In this document: piece by piece, positions 11,457 through 21,018 of the stretch
Position numbering within the stretch: position 1 is the first letter of the stretch
Layout of the letters: each line of letters opens with the position of its first letter
NCBI RefSeq assembly: GCF_050947875.1
Contig: NC_134568.1
Coordinates: 215,279,148-215,343,147, forward strand
DNA from: Dermacentor variabilis
Taxonomy: Eukaryota; Arthropoda; Arachnida; Ixodida; Ixodidae
Direction of reading: 5' to 3'
DNA length: 64,000 nucleotides
Notes under the pieces: generated by a model
What the model was told of the DNA's origin: nothing
The model's database searches: none
What the model saw: the letters and a program-made list of their open reading frames with translations, nothing else
Made by a program: the position numbers and the translations under genes

Positions 11457-12101
11457 CAGGGTGATCATTTTTAAGTTTTATGAAATTCTTAAATATAGCC
11501 TATTGCAGATAACGTTATGCTAGTCCTTTAGCTGGATTATTAAGAAATTCGGACATGCACGAGAAATCGAAACACATATGCGACGAATTAGCAAAGTTCC
11601 ACTAATTACATTTTGAATTAATTACTGTACGGCACATGTTGCAATTTAAGAATTGTGGCCGGTGAGTTTGCAAGGCTTAATCACTTGGAATGAATTTGCA
11701 GAATGACGCTAGTTTGGAGATAAGCGCCATCCAACTTGCCCTAAAGAGGCACCGTTGTTACACGTGCTTTTTCTAACAAAACACTCATCTATGCACTGAA
11801 GCACGAAAGTTACTGGAAGACCGTGTATTTAGTTTCGCAATTTGGGAAATAATATTTCGAAACTGGTCTCATCCTGGAAATTAATTTCAAGGGCATACGT
11901 CTTGCAAGCACTTTGTAAATTGCAATGCGTGCCGTAAAGTAATTAATGTAGTTAATTAGTGATTTTTTAAAAATGAGTTGTATTTGTGTTTCGTGCTAGT
12001 AATGTCCGTTTCTTGGAATAATCCAGCTCAAGTATAAGAATTTTGCGACATGCCATTGGTGATGTTGAAAAATTCCGTAAAACTTTAATATGATCGCCCT
12101 G
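11457..12101. mobile_element. 645-bp foldback MITE with long terminal inverted repeats
   Basis: The ends CAGGGTGATCATTTTTAAG and (reverse complement of the right end) CAGGGCGATCATATTAAAG are inverted copies. The symmetry continues inward for about 250 bp per arm: gctggattatt, cgaaacacatatg versus cgaaacacaaata, ttaattactgtacggcac versus ttaattactttacggcac, and ttgcaattta. An unrelated central spacer (about 11720-11860) separates the arms. There is no transposase. The CAGGG start is typical of several DNA-transposon groups, so I do not assign a superfamily, and no clear target duplication is visible. Confidence 0.75.
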
Positions 12102-12929
12102 CAGAATAAATCTTCTAATTTCTTGTGAGCGAAACATAAAGTAGCTCTCTGGGCTTAGCATAGGCCCTAATCCGATTAGTGAAATACTTTGTCTCTGTTT
12201 TGGTTCTATGAAAAACAGAAAAAGAAGAAGGGGGGGGGGGTTGGAGGTTGAGTTCAGGCTGTGCGAGTAATTGATTGCGATTAGGTACTTCTGGTGCCCA
12301 AACATGAGCTCATTATTAAGCATTAGGAGGGGGCGTAGGATCCTAGAGTGATGTAGCTGTGTCTTTTCGTAACGTTTCGCACCTTGGAGATGTGTGAGAT
12401 AATCCAGTGCAACGCTTCAAAAGGAAAGCTCAGCGCCTTTTTTTTTAACGAGGGATTATGCATAACGTGAACATCGTATACCTTAATTTTCCTGGGTGTT
12501 TTTAGGTGTATTTTGCTGCTAATTCTCATAGTGGTGACCTCTACGACCATTGGATGTGATGACTAAGGTTCGTTGAAATACACAAAATGAGCAGCTTAAG
12601 TGATACGAAATGGATTACTCTTTAATATAACGCAGCTTAAGACACTTTGAAATGAACAGCAACTTCCGAGGTATTTTTGTTGTTTATAGACTTGCTTAGG
12701 TATCCTTTGGAGTTTCAGTAAAGCTAAAGAAATTCCATGTTATCCTTTGTATTTGCCTGACATTACTAATGCGAAAGCAGTATATGCCCCGTTACGCGAA
12801 AATACGTCAGCGTAGTCAGCGTGGCCAAAACAGGCCGACGGTGCAAAGAGTATAGACACGTCGCAGAATGCTTCGATTGACGTCAAATTTCTCAGGGAGG
12901 TTCCCGTAAACAAAGTTAATTAATGGCTT
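12102..12929. other. No recognisable gene
   Basis: AT-rich DNA with a poly-G run near 12230-12240. No domain, RNA gene or shared repeat was recognised. Confidence 0.4.
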
Positions 12930-12944
12930 CGGAAGGAAAATTCG

Positions 12945-13010
12945 GTAAAGTTCGGTTTGCGTGGGAATCGAGCCCGGGCCTCCGGGGTGCGGGACGAGCG
13001 CGCTTCGTCG
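12945..13010 (-). repeat. tRNA-like B-box remnant
   Basis: On the minus strand the motif GGGCTCGATTCCCACGC resembles a tRNA T-arm/B-box and is preceded by a GC-rich stem-like stretch (gcaccccggaggccc). No A-box or acceptor stem with plausible pairing was found, so I treat it as the remnant of a tRNA-derived repeat rather than a tRNA gene. Confidence 0.3.
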
Positions 13011-13043
13011 ACGGCGGCTCCGCGGTTCCCGTTGGCTGCGCAG

Positions 13044-13084
13044 CCAATGGGTTGGGGTCGGCCCGACGTCACGAGTGTATAAAA
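13044..13084 (+). promoter_or_regulatory. Candidate pol II promoter: CCAAT, CRE-like site and TATA box in order
   Basis: A CCAAT box (13044-13048), a CRE-like GACGTCA (13065-13071) and TATAAAA (13078-13084) occur in the usual order and within about 40 bp. They sit in a locally GC-rich stretch and would place a start site near 13110. No ORF of note follows; the only downstream frames are 74 codons or shorter and unrecognised. It could belong to a repeat or an LTR instead of a gene. Confidence 0.3.
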
Positions 13085-13285
13085 TGAGCGCAGAAAACAA
13101 AAAGCATGGATGTCCACTTGAAGGGCGCTGAGCGGCCCTTCGAGTTGTGAACTGCTCGCGGGCAAGCGAGTGCGCCGAGGCACTTGGCGCGTTTTGATTT
13201 GGTGTTACCGATGGACAGTTAGAACGCAGGCGAGAGCTTGTGTGGACAGCGAACGCACGGAAAAAAAAAAGAAAACATTTCACCA

Positions 13286-14302
13286 AAGGGACTATAATGT
13301 TTTCGCATTCTCACACGTAAGCGCTCTTAGCTGTCGCTGCCGAATTTTTTTCGTCGCAGGTACTTACGGAAAAAAATTGATGTTAGGACAATGATACTTT
13401 TACAGCACAAGCCGTTCTTACTTTTCTGGAGCATTAGAGCCCGTACATACAAGAACTCTATTACTCTAGAACTATAAGTATGAGCAAACGTGAACTAATC
13501 GTGATCCTTATCTTTAGCGAAGGCGGTATGCTAATAGCAAACGGCACTTTCGAACGAAAAGCTTTGTGAGATATGCCCCTGGGCCCTTATTTATAAAAAA
13601 GTAGTGAAGTTAGAACTGTCGCTAAGAGGAAATGTCAGCCAATCCTGACGCTGAACATATTATTAGCGAAGGCGGCCCACCAATGGCAGACAGCACTTAA
13701 GGGCACAAAGTTTTGTGAATTTGGCCCGTCATGTGTACACGCACGTCACAACGTATAAACTGTACAAGGCTAACATTCTAATGACAGGAAACGGATCCCT
13801 CCCTATAGTTTCGAAACATAGCCCGTATTAAATGAGAGGCTCTGTATGAATTTTTTTTTGTAGCTTTACGTGTTGTGCGGTTTAATGTCGTTCTCGATGA
13901 CGTTAGTAATGATGCCGTCCTAATATTATTGTGATAACGGCACCATTAATATATAAATTTTTGCGTTCAGTAGATGACTGTTTTCGAGTACCTCGGCAGA
14001 AATGCAAACTACATGTCGTTGCTGATTGTAATACATTCGCATCTACCGCTTTTAAAGAAAGCAACGTAAGCATTGAATACGGACGCCGAAGCAATTGCAA
14101 TGCGTTTAAACATAGTGTTAACAGGTCAGCTAGCACTTGGGATACGCACTGGCAGACCTGACGTGTGCAGGCGAGCTTGGCGTTTGTTTCGAATAAGGTA
14201 GCGGGAAGTTTCTAGATTCTACATCATTTTTTTTTCTAAAAAAAGAAATCAGATTCTTATTCAGTCGCCTGGTGTCACATAATGCGGATTCACTGTTTCA
14301 TT
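13286..14302. other. No recognisable gene
   Basis: AT-rich DNA. Two stretches near 13517 and 13661 share attagcgaaggcgg-type wording and may be an old local duplication. The other ORFs are short and without motifs. Confidence 0.4.
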
Positions 14303-14458
14303 CCGATAGCAATTATATGGACACTCCAGGCGCATTTCTGCCGTCGTCGCCGATACCGCCGTCAGCGTCACCGTGATGTTCCGTATAAAGTCTAGGGGCG
14401 ATAACATCCCCGCCACGTGCCGCATGCTGTATGTGCGAGTGAAAGCGTCCGAGCTTAA

Positions 14459-15943
14459 AGGGCCCCTGAAACGGTTCGGACAAATTTTGTAGACGCGTAG
14501 GGTACAGCTTAAGTAGAACATTCGCACCACAATTTAAGTGAACCGTTACGTATTAATGGAGCTACAAGCGATTAGAAGTTACCCTCCTCCCTAGTCATGC
14601 TTTTCCTCCTCAACTCGTTCGCCGAGCGAGTGGGGCTAAGCTCCGCCTTCACTGGTTCAGCGTCACGATGCGACGTCACATCGTCCACTTCCGGTTGTTT
14701 TGGAGCCCGCCCCCGGCCGCGCGAGACCGCTCCGCTAGCCGCTTGGCCGTCGACCCCAAGCGAGAGCTATCGAAGCAGCGTGCGTTGCGAGCATTCTGTC
14801 ATAGCGCCGAACGTGTCTTGTATTCCGGTAACCACAGGCAAGCTGGTCATTTCGGCAAATGACTGTAGGCATAAACTCAAGCTGATGAAGGAACTTTAGC
14901 GTAGACGTACGTGAGCGGCCTGATCGGTCTGCACGGTCCATACACTTGTTGGTGCAGCGCTTAACCAGCCAAACAAAGCGCTAATATTGCTCTAACCAAG
15001 TGCAAAACATTTTAAACATTTATAAAAACAACGTGTTCATGATTACACTCCTGCGAAAAATACACACCAGCAGCAAAGAATAATACACTTCTTTGCTGCT
15101 ACTGTGTATGGTTGAGCTCTGTGCCACCAGGTGGCTGCACCGTGCAGACCATTCGCATTTGCCCTTCTGCTCATCTCATGGCTCATCCCGTTACGGCAAA
15201 GTCAAGCGGCCAGACTCTGTCCCCTTGCGCTTGCGTTTTCCCTAATACCGGACTCGGGAAACGCTATTGCGTTAGTAATCTTCCGGTGTAAAGTGACGGC
15301 CACAAACGCGCAAATCCTGGCGCCGATCGGATAGCGGCAGTCCGATGTGCAGTAGCCAATTCGCTCGTACGCTGCCTTGCAGAGGGACACGATGTCGCAG
15401 CTTGACATATTGCCAGTCGCTACGTTTGCAGTCCACAAGGCAACAAAGTCGAATCATAGTGCTCGCGAAAAGACTGAGACCGACTCTGACCGCGGAGCTC
15501 TCTTCAAGATGGAGTACGTTGTAACACAAGCAGACGACACATGCTGTGTGCCGGAAGTGCTTAAGTGTACTGAAAAATTATTCTTGTGCATTCTCTTTAT
15601 GTTACTTTCTTTTCATAAAACAAATTAACTAACATTCCAACTATTACGAAGATCATTTGTTTACCATAAAGTTGGAAAAATTATCGATCACGCGCCCTTG
15701 TCAGCCAATCGGATAGCTCGCCCCACTGGCGTCGTATGGGTGATTTCGGTCATATGGGTAGGGGCGGCTTAAAATTCCGCAGAGCAGTGCGCTGCGATCG
15801 GCAGCGATGTGCATATTTAAAACCTTATAATAAATTACACGCTTTACGCGGAGCACTTAGATGTGTCAATTAATGATCAGACGGACCTACTCTAACGACT
15901 CAATACGTTTGTAGAAAATCGTCAAAAGCGTTTCAGGGTCCCT
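14459..15943. mobile_element. 1485-bp TTAA-flanked element with 15-bp inverted ends
   Basis: TTAA occurs immediately outside both ends (14455-14458 and 15944-15947). The termini AGGGCCCCTGAAACG and, inverted, AGGGACCCTGAAACG match at 14 of 15 positions. Removing the segment and one TTAA restores a continuous copy of the surrounding GC-rich repeat, which confirms the boundaries. A TTAA target duplication is the hallmark of piggyBac-type transposition, but there is no piggyBac transposase here. The interior instead carries a THAP-like ORF on the minus strand (15272-15457) and a CpG-rich stretch (14600-14800). It is probably non-autonomous. Confidence 0.7.
15272..15457 (-). CDS. THAP-type zinc-finger ORF inside the TTAA element
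   Basis: Starting at the ATG at 15457, the 61-residue product fits the THAP C2CH signature: C-x3-C (codons at 15442 and 15430), 41 residues, then C-x2-H (15304 and 15295). The conserved spacing of H/P and R..W in the middle (RHRVPLQGSVRANW) is present, as is the ending RVCGRHFTPEDY. The frame then stops at 15272, before the AVPTF box that closes a typical THAP domain. THAP domains are sequence-specific DNA-binding modules found in many arthropod proteins and in P-element-like transposases. The frame may be truncated or one exon of a longer gene. Placement inside a mobile element suggests it is element-borne or captured. Splicing cannot be judged. Confidence 0.5.
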   Translation of the reverse strand: MIRLCCLVDCKRSDWQYVKLRHRVPLQGSVRANWLLHIGLPLSDRRQDLRVCGRHFTPEDY

Positions 15944-16472
15944 TTAAGTCGACGATGGCGGCTTAATCTCGTGCGCGCAAGGGAGGAAGCGCGCCGTCCT
16001 CCGTCGCGCGCATGGCGCCGCGGGGGGGGGTGGAGCGAGGGGGAGGGGGGTTCTACTCCGGCGGCTGCTGCGCATGGCGCGGCCGCGTGGTCCCTATCTT
16101 GAAAGCGATCTGCGATCAGGACAGAGTTTAGGCGTCTAGGCGCACCGAGTGCTGATAGCTTCGTTCGCGCTGTGTTTTCGCCTATTACTTCGCGTTGAAG
16201 CGAGAGACAGCACGAAGGTGGATTCGCTCGCTGCTGCTGCCGCGCTTCCTCACTCCAGTGATTTGAAAGCGAGTTTCCGCGCTCATCGAGTAAGGTGTGT
16301 TCATGTTTCCTTGTGTGCGCGTGCCACTTCGCTTGTTAATTTAGTTAGTAAGCGAATCTTTACAAGATTACACGGCGGATAAAACTACTATCCTTTCTTC
16401 ATATAGCTGTCTACTAATGTGCTATCATAATCGATGCTTCGACTTTCGGGCGAAACTGCGACTTTTTTACTG

Positions 16473-18235
16473 ATTAGTTTTTCTTCCATTGTTTTCGTGA
16501 TGTACGTCCTTTTTTCTTCTTTCTGAAATTTTAAGCTTTGTGATTATGCTCGATGTTTTCCTGTCGGTTTTCGGCTGGCCGATCTCGTTTCTCCTTCTAT
16601 ATAAAGTTTCAATCTTCATTTTCTTTTTTGCGATCGACATCGTTTACTTAGGAACTACATCCATAGGACACGCGGTTATTCTGAACCTAATCTCTCCTCA
16701 TTACTGCCCACGTCTGTGCCGTCATTCTCACTCCAGCTATAAGAGAAGAAGAAGTCATAGAAGGAAAAGTCTCGGTGTGCAGAGATTGTCCAAGTACCGC
16801 TGCCTTTGCAGCAGCGTAGCGTGTAACGAGGCCTTTAATGCTGGCTGCCTTGCTCCTGCCCTTGCGCCTTGTCTCCGTGCGCGGTATCTGACGCGGATAA
16901 ATGTTCTCCCTTCATCATCCGCCGAGCAGGAGCGCGCAGCAGTGGCGCCCGTCGAGTGTCACGTCCGCACGGCTTCCGTCTCACGCGCGGCTCGCTCGCT
17001 GGCACTGCCTCGTCGATAAGCCGTGCTCCGCGCTCGGTTCGTTTTCGACCACTCGCAGGTTGGCGGGAATTTTGGCTGCACCAGGCACCAGGAAGAAGAA
17101 GCGCACGCAAGACCATTCATTATGACAGGATTCGCGCGGCCTTTATTTTATTCTATATTTTTTTTGGGACTGTCGATGGTCGTTCATTTCATTCCTCTTC
17201 CTTCCCCCTCCTTTTTCGGGATCCGTGTGCCGCATCCAAATGAGGGCGGATCCGCGTTCGTTCTGGTGAAAGTACCGCCGCTGTTGAACAGCAACCAGGT
17301 CGTTGAAGTCGGGACGCGGTTCGCGCGCGCGATCGCTACGTTCGTGCGCCGCCGGTGATCGGGAACCTAGCGCGCTAACAAGTCAACACGTGTGTCTTTA
17401 CACGACGTGACAGTGGGCGAGTCTTTCGCGCCAGCTTCGGCGCAGTTCTTTGTTCCGCGCTGCCGCTGGAACATCACAAACGTTGCGCCTTTAACGTTTA
17501 ACGGGGACATCTCTGTCCTTATTTTATTCTTTTTTTCGTGGACGCCTCGCGCTTCCGCGTCGTTTTCACCAGCCCGTCGGGATTCCGCAAAGTTAGCGTT
17601 GTGCTAAATTTAAAGTAGTTTTGAGCCAGTTGATTACGCCGTCGTTCTAGTGACCAAATTTTTAGGTAGCGAGTTTTTGGAACGCGCGAGCCCCTACCGA
17701 TCGCGCCTTTTTCACTCCACAGTGGCTGAAAACCATTGCAAACGAAAGCTTTCGATATTCTAAGTATGCACATATTAAGTACGCACATGTGAAGTCGAAA
17801 GCACAAAATCTGCGTCATTAAGAACATATTGTATGTTCATTATGTGCTAGTTTGTTGCATATAAATGTTCTGTACTATCGGACGAGATATGTGTATTGTC
17901 AATGCTTGATACTTTGACACATATAAAACGAGTGTGATCTATGATCCCAAACACTTTTGAGGCTTGTAACCCAGCTGGACATAAAGAAAAAAAAAGTGTA
18001 TTGTCAGAGCAGATTGTGCAGTTGAGTCTCATGTCATAACTAGAATGTGAACATTACGCTTCGCTGGCCTGCGGCTGATGCTTAGCGTAACTTGTTAGGC
18101 GTTGTCTATTCCTCTGCTTACTCAAGCATATCCATTGTTCCGAAGGCTGCAAGGTGACCAGAGAGCGATATATCATTTCCAGTGCCTGCACCGTGCACGG
18201 AATAGATGCACCCTCCTGGCTGGGCTAATGCTCTC
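16473..18235. other. Unassigned DNA with a CpG-rich core (about 16.8-17.4 kb)
   Basis: A 159-codon plus ORF (16540-17019) begins with hydrophobic stretches but then runs into arginine- and serine-rich low-similarity sequence with no domain. The CpG-rich core yields several overlapping ORFs on both strands, a sign of composition rather than coding. The core could be a CpG island-like promoter, but no consistent downstream gene is visible. Confidence 0.35.
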
Positions 18236-18250
18236 TCGCTCTCTCTCTCG

Positions 18251-18322
<72 letters not shown>
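18236..18322. repeat. Compound (CT)n-(CA)n microsatellite
   Basis: A CT-rich run (about 18236-18267) passes directly into an uninterrupted CA run to about 18321. ORFs made of Leu-Ser or Thr-His dipeptides here are artefacts. Confidence 0.97.
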
Positions 18323-18780
18323 TAAACAAAAATAACTATTTCGCTAGAATTGTTCGTAAGAGCTGATTACAACGGATACCAGTGCTTGACATATTAGCAA
18401 AGGCGACCAGCCCATGCCACAATACACTTACCAAAAGTTTTGTTAATTCGACCCCTGAATCATTTTTCTCGCCGGCCTTTCTGCCGCATGGGAAAAATGC
18501 CAACATTATTAAAACTTTATACCAATGTTGGCGATTCTCAAGTTGTCATTTCAATTAAGCCTCCGAACTGGGCTAGTACATTTGTATTCCTTATTAGGCT
18601 TTCCATTCCCGAAGTGCACGTGCAAAAACGGTGTAACTCAGTGTCTCTGTGCTATGCTATTTGGCCCCGTCAGTTTTGTTCGGAAAATTGCACGATATTT
18701 TCGAAGTGTTCACAGACAGATCTGGGCTGCAAGTTTTTCTTCCGTTCGACTGAAATCTGACGGGGAATTTCATGCACCGT
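18323..18780. other. No recognisable feature
   Basis: AT-rich DNA between the microsatellite and the solo LTR. The only ORF over 100 codons has no motif. Confidence 0.4.
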
Positions 18781-19534
18781 TGTAAGATTTGGAGTCGGGC
18801 TTGTAGGACGATCGGAGGAACTTGGGGCGACAGGACTAGGCGAGCACGATTTATTTACATTATTTACAGTTTAAACAAGACATACATCGACAGCCTCGCG
18901 TGGCTCCCAAATAGAGCCCGCAAGACAAAGCGTACAGCAATCGAGCACACAGTTCTCGAGTACATTTCGAGCACAACGAGCACACGCTATCAGCCGACAA
19001 CCACTGCTTACAAGCACTCCATTCGACGTCATCATTCGATGTCATCATTCGACGTCATAGTAGACTACCCGCCTTTTGGAGGAGGAGGGCTCACACACAC
19101 GTGCCGCACAGGTGTCGAGGGCAGCGCAGTCGTCGTGGTATCCATTGTCCTGCGTCCCCGTAGTCAGGTGGTCACGCCCGACCCCAGCCGGCGCCGCTAA
19201 ATTCTAGAGCTGCCTTTTTTCCTGTAGTCGCCACGTGTATCAGCAGACTGTGACGAATCCTGGGGCCCCCGTACCGCAAAGCACCCTTTTGCCAAAGAGG
19301 CTCCCCCTGCCGCAGACAGACCATGATGACCCGGCAAATTAACCAACAATGCACGGGGCGCCAAACGTGGCCAGCCCTGCTGTCGTCACCGATCCTCCAA
19401 ACGCGGCGCATGGTCGGTTAGCGTTGTCGTCCTCGCTCGTTCTCTGAAGGGCGCCGCCACCGCGGGTCGGTCGAAGCACGTGCAGCGGGCTGAAACAGCT
19501 GGCATGTTGCCACCCTGGCCGGCCATTCCTAACA
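18781..19534 (-). mobile_element. Solo LTR, family L (minus strand)
   Basis: The segment starts TGTAAGATTTGG and ends CATTCCTAACA, so it has TG..CA ends. Read on the minus strand it runs TGTTAGGAATGG to CAAATCTTACA, with an AATAAAT signal near 18850. Flanking CCGT and CCGC may be a 4-bp target duplication with one change. A second copy (34607-35501) shares these ends and long blocks such as gcgtggctcccaaa, gagcccgcaagac, gagtacatttcgagcac and acccgcc-ttttggagg. It contains three tandem CRE-like units (ttcgacgtcat) at 19021-19059. No internal region is present, hence solo. Confidence 0.6.
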
Positions 19535-20392
19535 CCGCATGCAGCCTCATCAACAACTTCTGCGCTGGCAGTGATTGGTGTTGCACCCACTTATGTGCAC
19601 AACAAGATGTCACATGCATCGAACATTATCGCCTGCTCCTTCGCTGCCCTCCGTAGACTACAAAGGAGCGAATCTGACAGCTTATACGTGGCAATTAAAC
19701 GGGCGCGTGGGCAGTCCGTCGTGTGCTTCCTGGGCATCCGGTGAGACTCTTGAATGCTCGATATTCGAGCGCCTTGACTTTGTTGCTGCACAGCGTGCAG
19801 CAGCGCTCGTCAGAGTGGGTCTTCTGCTATAGGTCTGTCCTGCACTATCCGTGACAAATACTTGTATTCTGGAGGCTGTGCGTCTCGAACGCGACCAGGC
19901 TCATTGCGTCCCTCTGTCCTTTCCAAAAGCATTTTTTTGGATTCCCAATGGCGTCGTGTTATTTAAGGTTTTAAATGAAGCCAGTATCAATTAATAAGTA
20001 ATTACTTCTACCGTGTCCCTTTTTTCTGGTCACTTCTCACAATAAAACGTTTGACTGCAGCCGATGTGGCCATGAAACGTGCAGATTGCATTTGCTGATT
20101 ACCACGTAAAACACCAAAGCCTCTTGAGGCTCATATGCAGAAGACTAAAGATCGATGTAAGCAATATTTTCTATGTGTTTAGTGCATAAAAATTGCTGGA
20201 GAATCGTGTATGGCTATTTGCGTAATTCTGCTACAAGGCGCACAAATAAGACAACATCCGAAACTAATGACATAGCTCGAGAATGGAAAGAAAGCAAACC
20301 GCTTCACCGCTCGCGAAAAGGTAGCGTGGCATTCAAACGCTTAAGAAAACCCTTTCGTCGGTATGCCTTCGCTACACCGACCGCTGTCAACG
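19535..20392. other. No recognisable gene
   Basis: Mixed DNA. The 85-codon ORF near 19575-19832 lacks any motif. Position 19960 onwards is AT-rich. Confidence 0.4.
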
Positions 20393-21018
20393 CATAGAGT
20401 TTCTCACTATAATACCTAGAGGGAAATCTGGCGCCACCGTCTATGGGAGTTTCTTAAGGGGGCACCGTGCCGTCATGGGAATGACGGTATATGTGTCTGC
20501 GAGGCTCGTGTTGGCTGGTGTTGTAAAAGGCTTCGTCTAAAACGTGGATATGGCTACATAAATAACGCGTTCTCAAAGTAAAATCTTAATGAAATGTTTC
20601 CATTCACGCATATATTACATCTTTACTCACCCGCACTGCATCACCAAGCGAAGAAAAGCAAGAACAGACGACCAACTGTTTCAGAGCGAGCGCGAACCTT
20701 GTCGTCTGTCTTCCAACTTTAGCGGCCCGCTGATATTTTTTACGTAACGTATAGTTGTACACGCAATAACAAGTTTTCATAGTTAAACAAAACATGTTTT
20801 CGCGTAATAATAAAGCTAAAACAGCTTTTCACGTGCTGTTCTAGTAGAAAATGAATCATTGTGACAGACGGAACGGTACTTGCCAAGTGCGTCTTCAAGG
20901 TGTCCTGTCTCTACGAGAACGATGCCAATCCGAATCCACAATATACCGGCATTCCCATGCATACAACAGCGCAGCAGCGCCAGATTTACCTCTAGGTAAT
21001 GTAGTGAGAAACTCTATG
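20393..21018. mobile_element. 626-bp foldback element (ends CATAGAGTTTCTCACTA)
   Basis: The left end CATAGAGTTTCTCACTAT is mirrored by GTAGTGAGAAACTCTATG at the right end. The symmetry continues through acctagagg-aaatctggcgc and tgggaatg-cggtat for roughly 80-110 bp per arm. The centre (about 20500-20900) is unrelated AT-rich DNA. No transposase is present and no clear target duplication was found. Confidence 0.65.

Larger units (their letters stand above)
14303..16472 (+). repeat. GC-rich dispersed repeat, copy C (split by a TTAA element)
   Basis: The proximal part (14303-14454: gcaattatatggacactccagg to gagtgaaagcgtccgagc) and the distal part (15948-16472: gtcgacgatggcggc to cttcgactttcgggcgaaactgcg) together make a nearly complete unit of the family. 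The 1.49-kb piece between them is a separate TTAA-flanked insertion. The distal part includes the GC-rich centre with a poly-G run at 16021-16030. Confidence 0.75.

Noticed and set aside
12945..13010. tRNA gene on the minus strand
   Set aside because: Only a B-box/T-arm is present. There is no A-box at the right distance and no acceptor stem.
16540..17019. 159-codon plus ORF with a hydrophobic N-terminus
   Set aside because: The hydrophobic start comes from a T-rich stretch, and the remainder is low-complexity Arg/Ser text in CpG-rich DNA.
18118..18335. Thr-His and Cys-Val dipeptide repeat ORFs
   Set aside because: Translation of the CT/CA microsatellite.
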